A DNA stretch of 64,000 bases from assembly GCF_907164555.1 (NCBI RefSeq), contig NZ_CAJQZC010000002.1, positions 1 through 64,000 on the forward strand, written 5' to 3'. Made by a program: the position numbers and the translations under genes. The notes under the pieces were generated by a model. The model saw only the letters and a program-made list of their open reading frames with translations, ran no database searches and was not told the origin of the DNA. The DNA is from Paraburkholderia saeva (GTDB lineage Bacteria > Pseudomonadota > Gammaproteobacteria > Burkholderiales > Burkholderiaceae). Below, one piece after another: positions 19,961 through 28,730 of this stretch. The first letter of the stretch is position 1; each line of letters opens with the position of its first letter.

Positions 19961-21183
19961 CGTGCGCGCCTGAAAATCAGCGACGTGTTGATGCCGCCGA
20001 ATGCGAAGTTGTTGCTCATCACGTGTTCTGCGTCGATCGCACGGCCTTCGCCCATGATGTAATCGAGCGGCGCACAGGCCGGATCGACGTCGGTCAGGTT
20101 GAGCGTCGGCGCATACCAGTTGCGCTTCATCATCTCGATCGTCCACCAGGCTTCGAGCGCGCCGCACGCGCCAAGCGTGTGACCGACATAGCTCTTCAGC
20201 GAACTGATCGGCATGCGTGCGCCGAACGTGTGCGCGGTCGCGTGGCTTTCCGCGACGTCGCCGCGATCCGTCGACGTGCCGTGCGCGTTCACATACGCAA
20301 TCGCTTCGGGCGGAAGCTTTGCGTCATCAAGCGCGAGCTGCATCGCGAGCGCCATCGTCGACGCGGTGGGCTGCGTCATATGCGCGCCGTCCGAGTTGCA
20401 GCCGAAGCCGACGATCTCCGCATGAATGCGCGCGCCGCGCGCCATCGCATGCTCGTACTCTTCGAGCACGAGCGTCGCCGCGCCTTCACCCACCACCAGC
20501 CCGTCGCGCGCGACGTCGAACGGACGCGGCGTGAGATGCGGCTCGTCATTGCGCGTACTCGTCGCGTAAAGCGTGTCGAATACGGCGACGGCGGGGCCGG
20601 ACAGTTCTTCGGCGCCGCCCGCGAGCATCAGCGTCTGCTTGCCGGTCGCGATGGTTTCGTACGCGTAGCCGATGGCCTGGCTTCCCGACGCGCACGCGCA
20701 CGACGTCGGCACAATGCGCCCTTTCAGGTCCCAGAACAGGCCGACGTTGACGGCCGTGGTATGCGGCATCATCTGCACGTAGCTGTTCGAGGTGACGTCG
20801 CCCATCGAACCGGTTTCGAGCATCGTGCCGAACGCGCGGATCGGTTGCACCGATCCGGACGATGAGCCGTACGCAACGCCCATGCGTCCGTCGCTGATTG
20901 TCGGTTCGTCGATGAGGCCTGCGTCCGTGAGCGCCAGCTCGCTCGCACGCACGGAATACATCGATACGAGCCCCATCGAACGGGTCTTCTTGCGCGGATA
21001 GTGCGAAGGCAGCGTGAATTCAGGCAGTGGGCATGCGAGCCGTGTATGCAGCGATTCGAAGTAATCCCATTCGGGCATCCGTCGAACGGCGTTGCGGCCG
21101 CTGCGCAGTGCAGCCTCGATGTCGTCCCACCCGCTGCCGAACGCGGTGACGCCGCCCATGCCGGTAATAACGACGCGCTTCAT
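19957..21183 (-). CDS. Beta-ketoacyl-ACP synthase, probable polyene-extending KS (APE cluster)
   Basis: The protein is 408 residues from the ATG at 21183, which overlaps the ketoreductase stop by one base; the frame's upstream extension is antisense-like and discarded. The catalytic residues are Cys164 in CACASGSQAIG, His in VNAHGTSTDRGD, and Lys and His in SLKSYVGHTLGACG. It sits directly after the ketoreductase and dehydratase, which suggests it is the KS that pairs with the chain-length factor for malonyl extension. Confidence 0.9.
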
Positions 21184-21908
21184 CAGATCATCCCGCCGTT
21201 CACGCCGATCACCTGCCGCGTCACGTACGAAGCCGCATCGGACATCAGGAAGCTCACCACGGAAGCCACTTCGGCCGGCTGGCCGACGCGGTTCATCGGC
21301 ACGGTTTTCAGTGCATGTTCGAGCGGCATGTCGTCGAGCATGCCGGTTTCGATCAGACCCGGCGCCACGCAGTTCACCGTGATGCTGCGAGACGCGAGTT
21401 CGACGGCGAGCGCCTTGCTTGCCCCGATCAGGCCGGCTTTCGCCGCGCTGTAATTCACCTGGCCGCGATTGCCCATGACGCCCGACACCGACGCGATCGT
21501 AACGATGCGGCCGCCCTTCTTCGCGCGCACCATTGGCATCGTCAGCGGATGCACGACGTTGTAGAACGCATCGAGACCGGTCTCGATGACGATGTCCCAG
21601 TCTTCTTCGGTGAGCGCGGGAAACGCCGCATCGCGCGTCACGCCCGCACTGCACACGATGCCGTAGTACGGTCCATGCGCGCCGATATCGGCTTCGAGCA
21701 CTTCCCGGCACGCGGCGCGATCGCGTACGTCGAACTGCAGCACACGCGCCGCCCCACCCTGCGCGGCGATGCCGGCTGTGACGGCTTCGGCTTCGCTGCG
21801 TCCGGTGCGGCAATGCACGGACACCGTGAAGCCGTCGGCGGCCAGTTGATAGGCAATCGCGCGGCCGATACCGCGGCTTGCACCGGTTACGAGAACACGC
21901 CGGCTCAT
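21183..21908 (-). CDS. 3-oxoacyl-ACP reductase, FabG type (APE cluster)
   Basis: A 241-residue short-chain dehydrogenase with the NADPH-binding motif VTGASRGIGRAIA at residues 7-19 and the catalytic Ser/Tyr/Lys (IASVSGVMGNRGQVNYSAAKAG). It reduces the beta-keto group after each condensation so that the dehydratases can form the conjugated double bonds. It overlaps the dehydratase gene upstream by 4 bp and the ketosynthase downstream by 1 bp. Confidence 0.92.
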   Translation of the reverse strand: MSRRVLVTGASRGIGRAIAYQLAADGFTVSVHCRTGRSEAEAVTAGIAAQGGAARVLQFDVRDRAACREVLEADIGAHGPYYGIVCSAGVTRDAAFPALTEEDWDIVIETGLDAFYNVVHPLTMPMVRAKKGGRIVTIASVSGVMGNRGQVNYSAAKAGLIGASKALAVELASRSITVNCVAPGLIETGMLDDMPLEHALKTVPMNRVGQPAEVASVVSFLMSDAASYVTRQVIGVNGGMI

Positions 21909-22444
21909 GTGCTGAGGCTCCCTTCGATGAATGACTGAAAATCAGTGGGCTGAAACACCTTGATCACGGCTTCCGCGTAACGCACCCCGTCGTGATCGAT
22001 CGTGCATTCGTAGGCGCCGTGACCTTCCTCGCTACGCAACAGTTCTTCCGCTTCGATCGTGAGGCGCGCACCTGCCGGATACGTGGGCACGAGTGCGTGG
22101 TAGCTGCGCGAGCCGAGCAGCACGCCCGGACGCGCCCGGCCACCCGCACGCATCGCAAGCAGCGCGACGTGCGCGGCAATCGCCTGCGCCATCAGCTCGA
22201 TGCCGATCCACGCGGGCATCGCGCCATCGGCGTCCGCATACCATGCGCCGCTTTCGACATGCGCGCTGGCCGTCAGCGTTTTGTCCGTGCACGTCAGCAC
22301 GGCATCGACCAGCAGCATCGTGCCGCGATGCGGCAGAATCGTTTCGATCGGACCAAACGGACCCGCTGGATCAGATGTCGCGCCGGGGACCGGCCCGCCG
22401 GGCATCGCGTGAATGCTGGGGATTGGGATATCCATCGCGTCCAT
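21905..22444 (-). CDS. Hotdog-fold 3-hydroxyacyl-ACP dehydratase (ApeP-like)
   Basis: The 179-residue protein starts at the ATG overlapping the upstream ketosynthase stop (TAATG). It has a hotdog-fold dehydratase pattern: ILPHRGTMLLVDAVL with a catalytic-type His, then PAWIGIELMAQAIAAHVAL carrying the acidic residue on the central helix. The first 30 residues are Pro/Gly-rich. In aryl polyene synthesis two different dehydratases act together; the second is the C-terminal domain of the acyl-CoA ligase gene at 30459-32159. Confidence 0.85.
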   Translation of the reverse strand: MDAMDIPIPSIHAMPGGPVPGATSDPAGPFGPIETILPHRGTMLLVDAVLTCTDKTLTASAHVESGAWYADADGAMPAWIGIELMAQAIAAHVALLAMRAGGRARPGVLLGSRSYHALVPTYPAGARLTIEAEELLRSEEGHGAYECTIDHDGVRYAEAVIKVFQPTDFQSFIEGSLST

Positions 22445-23628
22445 TACCTTCCGAGAATCAGGCTGACATTGCTGCCGCCAAAGGCGAACGAATTGCTCAT
22501 CACATGCCGCGGGCCTGCCGTCTGCGACAGATAACGCTCGCTCTCCACGAGATCGAGCGTGGGTAACGCCGCGTCGGCCTCGCCGTCCCACAGGTGCCTT
22601 GGTAGCGCAACGTCACTGCGTGCAAGCGCGAGCCATGCAAAGCCGAGTTCGGTCGCGCCCGCCGCACCGAGTTGATGGCCGGTGAGCGGCTTCGTGCCGC
22701 TCGTCGCCACGCCTTCGGGGAAAACGCGCGACATCAGATGCGCTTCCATTTCGTCGTTCTTGCGCGTGGCAGTGGCGTGCAGATTCACGTAACCAATCGC
22801 CGATGGCGCGAGTCCCGCGTCAACGAGCGCGGCGCGCAACGCCATTTCGCCTCCGACGCCCTGCGGGTCAGGCGAGGAAATATGATGCGCGTCGCTCGAT
22901 TCGCCTGCGCCCGCCAGCCGCACTGCGCTCTCGTCGCGGCTCATCAGGAACACCGCGGCGCCTTCGCCCACGTTGATGCCGCTGCGATTGCGGCTCATCG
23001 GATTGGTGCGCGCGTTGCTCGTCGATTCGAGCGAGGCGAAACCCTGCACGGTCAACTCGCACAACGAATCCACGCCACCGACGATCACGGCATCGCACAT
23101 CTGCAACTGCAGAAGCCTTCGCGCCGACACGAACGCCTTCGCGCTCGACGTGCACGCGGTGGAAATCGTGAACGCGGGGCCATGAATATCGAGGGCGGCC
23201 GCAGCAAACGGCGCAACGGTACCGATTTCCATCTGCCGGTAGTTGAAGCTCGCGGGCAGCTCGCCCGCCTGCGCCTGATGAACAAACGCGATTTCGGCGG
23301 CATCGATACCGGACGTACTCGTGCCGAGCACGACGCCGATGCGATCCGCGCCGTATCGTTCGCGCGCCGCCTGAACCGCGGGTTCGATCTGCTTCAGGGC
23401 GGCGAGGAGCAGCCGGTTGTTGCGACAGTCATATCGCGCGAGCGGCGCGGGCGGTGCAATGTCGAGCGGAGCACACACGCGGCCAACGAACGCATCGCCG
23501 ATACCCATGTGCGCAATGCCCAAGCCGGGCGCGCGGCTTGCGGCCAGCGCCGGCACGATTGCATCGAGATCGTCGCCGAGCGCGTTGATCATGCCGAGGG
23601 CATGTAAGTAAACCCGTGGCGCGCTCAT
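22444..23628 (-). CDS. Beta-ketoacyl-ACP synthase (APE cluster)
   Basis: A 394-residue ketosynthase with the full active site: Cys159 in ISTACTSSAKAF, His in VNLHATATRKND and His in TKPLTGHQLGAAGATE. It is more divergent from FabF than the other two, for example LHATAT for the usual AHGTST. That fits a specialised role such as priming, as proposed for the ApeR-type KS, though this is an inference. It overlaps the exporter gene upstream by 4 bp. Confidence 0.88.
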   Translation of the reverse strand: MSAPRVYLHALGMINALGDDLDAIVPALAASRAPGLGIAHMGIGDAFVGRVCAPLDIAPPAPLARYDCRNNRLLLAALKQIEPAVQAARERYGADRIGVVLGTSTSGIDAAEIAFVHQAQAGELPASFNYRQMEIGTVAPFAAAALDIHGPAFTISTACTSSAKAFVSARRLLQLQMCDAVIVGGVDSLCELTVQGFASLESTSNARTNPMSRNRSGINVGEGAAVFLMSRDESAVRLAGAGESSDAHHISSPDPQGVGGEMALRAALVDAGLAPSAIGYVNLHATATRKNDEMEAHLMSRVFPEGVATSGTKPLTGHQLGAAGATELGFAWLALARSDVALPRHLWDGEADAALPTLDLVESERYLSQTAGPRHVMSNSFAFGGSNVSLILGR

Positions 23629-26033
23629 ACCGCCCTCCTTTCATCCTGTGACGGCATGCCGGCCGGCGCAAGCAGCACCGACACGGCAATGCCAAGCGCC
23701 AGCGTGGCGCCAAAACTTTTCAGTGCGGGCATCGCGCTCAACCCGAGCAGACCGAACGACAGCAACGTCGTGGATGCAGAAAGCAGCACGCCCGTCCACA
23801 CCGCGCCGAGTTCGTGGGGGGCACGTATGCATCCTTCGCGCAGAAATACAGCATAGTTTGCGCCAACGCCAAGTACGAGCATCAATGCAAGCCAGTTGAA
23901 GAGATTGAGCGGCACGCGCGCGTAGCCGAATACCGCGAGCGTCACGCCGACTGCGAGCAGGACGGGCAACGTCACCATGATGCCGCCGCGCGGCCGGTAG
24001 CGCGCCATCAGCAACACCATCACGAGCGCGAGCGCGCCTGCAAGCCAGATCCCGCTATCCACACGGTACGCGCCGAAGAGCGACGACACGCTCGCCGCCT
24101 TGTCGACAAACACGACGCCCGGCGACGCATGCGCCATGGCGAGCAGCGCTGGCTCGTTAGCAGGGGTAACGCCTTGCGGGATCACAACGGCAGCATAGCC
24201 ATGCGTCGCCGTATCGACTTCGCCGAGCCACAGATGCCGGTAGGGTTGCGACCACGGCACGGCGAGCCACTGATCGACTGTCAGCACGGCCTGGCCGGAT
24301 TGCGTCCAGGCTTTCAGCCATGCATCGCCGACCTCGTCGCGAAAGCCGGCGTCGATCAGCATCGCGCGCAATGCGGCTGGATCGTTGAATACGTGTTGCG
24401 CGAGCAGCGCGCGATTTTCACGCTGACGTTTCGCTGAAGGTACGAACGATGTCACCGATTGCCAGCCGCCGGTTTTCAGCTTGCCGGTCAACGCATTGAG
24501 ACGCGTGCCGAGCGCTTCCGCGCGCTGCAGTACCATCTCGGGCGTCTCGCCCCGCACGACAAAAAACTGCGCGCTGTTGTCGACGCCAATCGCGTCGCGC
24601 ACTTTCTGCTCCTGCGCGACGAGTGCCGGATCACGCTGGATCAGCAGATGAATATCGTCATCGCTCGTGAGACGCAGCCAGCCCGGAATCGCGACGATCA
24701 CCAGCAGCACCGCGACGCCCCACGCGCGGCGTCCGCCGATTACGGCGTGCCAGCGCTTAAGCAGTGTCGCGCCGCCGTTGAAGAGCCGCTGCGGCGTGCG
24801 CTTCGGCGCATGCACGAGCAACGCAGGCAGCAACCACAGCACCGAAGCAAACGCCGTGCAGATGCCCGCGATCGCGAAGCAGGCGATCTGCCGCAACGCG
24901 GGAAACGGCACCCACGCGAGGATCGCGTAGCCGAGCAGGCTCGTCGCGAGCGCGACGCTCAGCGCGGGCCGCACTTCGCGCGCACCGCGCCGCGGCTCCC
25001 AGTCGCGCGCGCCGCCGAGGTACACGACAAAGTACTGGATCGAATAGTCGACGGCTTCGCCAATCAGGCTCGCCCCAAATACAAGCGTCAGCAGGTGCAG
25101 CTTGCCGAATACCAGCATCGTCACCGCGAGCGCACAGACAACGCCGAGCGCCGTCGATACGAAACCCAGCAGTAGCAAACGTGGCGAGCGGAACACCCAC
25201 ATCATCAGCAGCGCGATGCCGCAAATCGATGCGACGCCGATCAGATGCACTTCGCTCTCGGAAGCGGCGCGTGCGGACTGCGCATAAAACACGGCGCCGG
25301 TACGCGCCACTGTGACGTCGGGCCATGAAGATTTCAGCGCGGATTCGCCCTGCGCGACTGCATCCAGCACCGCACGCTGCGTCTTCGATTCGTATGCCGA
25401 GCCCGGCAGTGTGGTGACGATCAGGACGCTCGTCACCGCGCCGCGATGCGCGACCAGCAGGCCGTCCTCGATTTCCAGATTCGACGTTGCGAGCGGCAGG
25501 CCTGCCATCCAGTGCTGAAGCCAGCCGAACGGATCGTCCGCCACGGGTGTCGACAGGCCGCCCTGTATGGGGCTGTATAGCCGTTGCGCCAGTGCGTCGT
25601 GCAGCGCGGCGGAACCGCCCGCAACCGCGGCGCGATCATCCGCGGCAAGCAGATTGAAGCGGTACGGCAGATAGAGACGCGCGATCTGCGAGGTATCGAA
25701 CGGCGGCAGTTCCGCGATCACGGATGAGAACGCACCGCTCTTCGTGAGCGACCCGCCGAGCGATTTTGCGGCCGCTTTCGCGTGGGCCGCATCGTTCGAT
25801 GTGACCAGCAACACCGTGCGGTCGCCGAGCGCGGCCGCGAGCGTATCGACGGCTTTTTCGGCGACGGGGTCCGCCTCGGTGGCGGGAAGGAGCGCGAGAA
25901 GATTGGTCTGCAACGGCGAGCCGACCGTGAAGCGCCACACACAATACAGCGACGCGACCACGGCGAGCACCAGCCATGCGGCGCGAACGCCCCATGTGTG
26001 CCGCCCGGCGCGTTGCTGCAGCACCTGCATCAC
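23625..26033 (-). CDS. MMPL/RND-superfamily exporter (APE cluster)
   Basis: This is an 802-residue inner-membrane protein with two halves, each a transmembrane segment, a large periplasmic loop and a block of five or six transmembrane helices. Characteristic stretches are FGASLIGEAVDYSIQYFVVY in the first half and MLVLGVGANYAVFLREGCI in the second. MMPL proteins export lipids and glycolipids by proton motive force. Together with the LolA-like protein it should move the lipid-linked polyene toward the outer membrane. It overlaps the lolA-like gene by 4 bp. Confidence 0.88.
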   Translation of the reverse strand: MMQVLQQRAGRHTWGVRAAWLVLAVVASLYCVWRFTVGSPLQTNLLALLPATEADPVAEKAVDTLAAALGDRTVLLVTSNDAAHAKAAAKSLGGSLTKSGAFSSVIAELPPFDTSQIARLYLPYRFNLLAADDRAAVAGGSAALHDALAQRLYSPIQGGLSTPVADDPFGWLQHWMAGLPLATSNLEIEDGLLVAHRGAVTSVLIVTTLPGSAYESKTQRAVLDAVAQGESALKSSWPDVTVARTGAVFYAQSARAASESEVHLIGVASICGIALLMMWVFRSPRLLLLGFVSTALGVVCALAVTMLVFGKLHLLTLVFGASLIGEAVDYSIQYFVVYLGGARDWEPRRGAREVRPALSVALATSLLGYAILAWVPFPALRQIACFAIAGICTAFASVLWLLPALLVHAPKRTPQRLFNGGATLLKRWHAVIGGRRAWGVAVLLVIVAIPGWLRLTSDDDIHLLIQRDPALVAQEQKVRDAIGVDNSAQFFVVRGETPEMVLQRAEALGTRLNALTGKLKTGGWQSVTSFVPSAKRQRENRALLAQHVFNDPAALRAMLIDAGFRDEVGDAWLKAWTQSGQAVLTVDQWLAVPWSQPYRHLWLGEVDTATHGYAAVVIPQGVTPANEPALLAMAHASPGVVFVDKAASVSSLFGAYRVDSGIWLAGALALVMVLLMARYRPRGGIMVTLPVLLAVGVTLAVFGYARVPLNLFNWLALMLVLGVGANYAVFLREGCIRAPHELGAVWTGVLLSASTTLLSFGLLGLSAMPALKSFGATLALGIAVSVLLAPAGMPSQDERRAV

Positions 26034-26704
26034 TGTGCTCCCAGGAGCGTCAGGTCGGCTGGATCGAGCGCATCGATCGCCTTGCTGTTCGCAAATTCGA
26101 TCTGCGTGACGTCACCGTTGGCGAGCGTGATGCGCAGCGTCTTCAGATAATCGCCGCCTTCCATCTGCAAGCCCTTGATGGACTGCGCGAGTTGCGGCTG
26201 ATTCGGATTGAGGTGCATGCGCCATTGCGTCGGCGTGCCCTCCGCTTTCACGTCGAACTGCGAATAGAGCGCCGAGAGGTCGCCGCCCAGCATCGCACGC
26301 ATCATCTTCGAAACCTGCGCGACGCCGCGTGCGCCCTGCGGCTGGCGGTTAGACGTGACGGGCTTGCCGGTCGCATCGACCTGCGTGACGCCCGCGTCGG
26401 TCATGACGTACGTCGCCTTGTAAGGCGTATCCATCTGCCAGATCACGCCGCGCTCGCGGAAGAACACGAGCGTGCCCGTACTCACGAGCGGCCGGTTCAT
26501 CGCGGATACCGTCTGCGTCTGCGTGAACTGCGCGCGGATGCCCTTCGCCTGCGCGAGATGAGCGGCGATCTGCTGGACCAGCTGCATTTCGTTCGCCGAC
26601 GCCGCCGGTTGCCGGGCCGCGGCGCCCGCAGGGAGCGACGACAGCGTCAGCGTCAGCGCGACCGCCGCTGCGACTGCGCCCGCACGACGTTTCAACTTGA
26701 CCAT
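26030..26704 (-). CDS. LolA-like outer-membrane lipoprotein carrier protein (APE cluster)
   Basis: The 224-residue protein has a signal peptide (about residues 1-28, ending PAGAAA) and the LolA fold sequence: IRAQFTQTQTV, then GTLVFFRERGVIWQMDTPYKATYVMTDAG. LolA-family carriers bind lipid chains in the periplasm. A dedicated copy in this cluster probably hands the polyene lipid from the MMPL exporter to the outer membrane. It overlaps the thioesterase gene by 13 bp. Confidence 0.88.
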   Translation of the reverse strand: MVKLKRRAGAVAAAVALTLTLSSLPAGAAARQPAASANEMQLVQQIAAHLAQAKGIRAQFTQTQTVSAMNRPLVSTGTLVFFRERGVIWQMDTPYKATYVMTDAGVTQVDATGKPVTSNRQPQGARGVAQVSKMMRAMLGGDLSALYSQFDVKAEGTPTQWRMHLNPNQPQLAQSIKGLQMEGGDYLKTLRITLANGDVTQIEFANSKAIDALDPADLTLLGAQ

Positions 26705-27123
26705 ACGCGCTCCAGTCGCTCGAACACGACAGGCGGCGAAACGAACTGAAGCTCCTGCGTCGCCGCGTCGACCGCTACCTGGATTGTGTAGCCCTTTGTG
26801 AGTCGCGTGCCCGTCACGGTGTCGACGATTTCATAACCGATCTTCAGACGGTTCTCGTATTCGAGCAGTTCGGTGCGCACATCGATGCGCTGGCCGTACG
26901 TGGCAGGCCGTACGTATTTCAGATGCACTTCCACAATCGGCCATAGGTAGCCCGACGCACGCATCTGCGGATAGTCGTAGTCGAATGCGCGCAGCAGTGC
27001 CGCGCGGCCGATTTCGAAGTACTTCAGATAGTGACCGTGCCAGCAGACGTCCATTGCATCGACGTCATGGAACGGCACTTCGACCGTCGCGCTCGCCTTG
27101 AGCACCTTGCTGGATGCAGTCAT
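26692..27123 (-). CDS. Acyl-CoA/acyl-ACP thioesterase, 4HBT hotdog family (APE cluster)
   Basis: The ATG at 27123 overlaps the ammonia-lyase stop by 4 bp and gives a 143-residue hotdog protein. The 4-hydroxybenzoyl-CoA thioesterase motif VPFHDVDAMDVCWHGHYLKYFE has the catalytic Asp at its usual place. Members hydrolyse acyl thioesters. In aryl polyene clusters it is thought to release or proofread chains. Length and motif are typical. Confidence 0.88.
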   Translation of the reverse strand: MTASSKVLKASATVEVPFHDVDAMDVCWHGHYLKYFEIGRAALLRAFDYDYPQMRASGYLWPIVEVHLKYVRPATYGQRIDVRTELLEYENRLKIGYEIVDTVTGTRLTKGYTIQVAVDAATQELQFVSPPVVFERLERVWSS

Positions 27124-28730
27124 ACGATGGGCGCTCCGCGAAAGTCGTCGATCAACGCGCAATCCACGATGCGCGCAGTCAACGCACGCAGGTCGTATTC
27201 GAGCGCGCGATCTTCGTCGACGAACGGCGACTGCGCGGTGACGCGTTCAGCGAACGCATGCAGCGGCGCGGGCACAACCGTCGTTTCATTCAGGCGCAGG
27301 CGCAGTTGCATCGCCTGAACCGTCGCGAGTGTATGCGCGGCCGCGACCTGCGCGGTGAGTTCGAGCACGCGCAGGCAGTCGCGCGCGGCGATCGTTCCCA
27401 TGCTGACCTTGTCCTGATTGTGCGCTTCGGTCGAACGCGAGAAGACACTCGCGGGCATCGTCAGCTTGAGCGCCTCGGCCGTCCAGGCAGACGACGAAAT
27501 CTGCACGGCCTTGAAGCCGTGATTGATCGGCGCGCGCGCAGGCGATGCGCCCGAGAGGTTGCGCGGCAAACCGTTGTTGAACTTGTCGTCGACGAGGAGC
27601 GCAAGCTGACGGTCCATCAGATCCGCGAGATTCGCGACGGCCACCTTCAGCGAATCCATGGCGAACGCGATGTGTCCGCCGTAGAAGTTACCGCCATGCA
27701 GCACGCGTTCGCCGTCGGGATCGATCAGCGGGTTATCGTTGGCGCTGTTCAGTTCGTTCTCGACGTCGCGCCGCACCCACGTGAGCGCATCGCGTGCAAC
27801 GCCGATCACATGCGGCGCGCAGCGAATCGAATAGCGATCCTGCAGACGATGCCCCGGCGTATCGGCGCGGCCGGTCAGATCTTCGCGAATCCACGCGGCG
27901 GCTTCCGCCTGACCGGCGTGCGGCTTCGCTTCGAACAGCATCTCGTCGAAATGCGCGGCACGTCCGTCGAGCGCGACCGTCGAGAGCGCGGTGAGGCGCG
28001 CGACGAGCCGCGTCAGATGATCGGCACGCGCGAATGCAAGGCACGCAAGACCCGTCATCACGGCGGTGCCGTTCATGAGCGCGAGACCTTCCTTCGGCGC
28101 GAGCGTGAGGGGCGCGTGACCGAGCTGCGCCCACACCCCCGACGCATCGCGCAACTGGCCTTCGAACAGCACATCGCGCTCGCCGACCAGCGCGGCTGCG
28201 ACATACGACAGCGGCGTCAGATCGCCGCTTGCGCCGACCGAACCTTCCGACGGAATACGCGGCAGCACGCGATGGTTGATGAGATCCGCGAGACGGTCGA
28301 GCAGAACCGGCCGCACGCCCGAGAAACCATATGCGAGCGAGTTGAGGCGCGCCGCGATCACGGCGAGCGTCTGGGCGTCGTCGAGATGGACGCCCATGCC
28401 GCAGCCGTGGTAACGCGTGAGCTGCAACGGCAGCGCTTCGACGAGGTCCATTGGCACATCGACCACACATGCATCGCCATAGCCCGTATTGACGCCATAC
28501 ACGGTCGCGCCCGAAGCGAGATGCCGACGCAGAAAATCCGCACCGCGCTCGATGCGCGAGCGCCAGGCCGGATCGTCGCTGAGTGCAACGGGCACGCGAC
28601 GCTCGGCGATCGCGACCACGTCTTCGATCGTCAGCCGGTGTCCGCCGATGACGATCGCTTCGGCCGCGGCGTTGTCTGCATCAGCGTGCCCGTCGAGTGA
28701 AACGTCGTTAATCAGATCATGTTCGGCCAT
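27120..28730 (-). CDS. Aromatic amino acid ammonia-lyase (HAL/PAL/TAL family, APE cluster)
   Basis: The 536-residue protein starts at the ATG at 28730, overlapping the upstream gene by 14 bp. The Ala-Ser-Gly that forms the MIO electrophile is at residues 167-169 (GSVGASGDLTPLSY). The lid Tyr is in YGVNTGYGD. The selectivity position reads Tyr-His (107-108, LTRYHGCGMG), against Ser-His in histidine ammonia-lyases, His-Leu in bacterial TAL and Phe-Leu in PAL. No hut genes are nearby. I infer it deaminates an aromatic amino acid to a cinnamate- or coumarate-type starter for the polyene; the actual substrate is open. Confidence 0.88.
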   Translation of the reverse strand: MAEHDLINDVSLDGHADADNAAAEAIVIGGHRLTIEDVVAIAERRVPVALSDDPAWRSRIERGADFLRRHLASGATVYGVNTGYGDACVVDVPMDLVEALPLQLTRYHGCGMGVHLDDAQTLAVIAARLNSLAYGFSGVRPVLLDRLADLINHRVLPRIPSEGSVGASGDLTPLSYVAAALVGERDVLFEGQLRDASGVWAQLGHAPLTLAPKEGLALMNGTAVMTGLACLAFARADHLTRLVARLTALSTVALDGRAAHFDEMLFEAKPHAGQAEAAAWIREDLTGRADTPGHRLQDRYSIRCAPHVIGVARDALTWVRRDVENELNSANDNPLIDPDGERVLHGGNFYGGHIAFAMDSLKVAVANLADLMDRQLALLVDDKFNNGLPRNLSGASPARAPINHGFKAVQISSSAWTAEALKLTMPASVFSRSTEAHNQDKVSMGTIAARDCLRVLELTAQVAAAHTLATVQAMQLRLRLNETTVVPAPLHAFAERVTAQSPFVDEDRALEYDLRALTARIVDCALIDDFRGAPIV

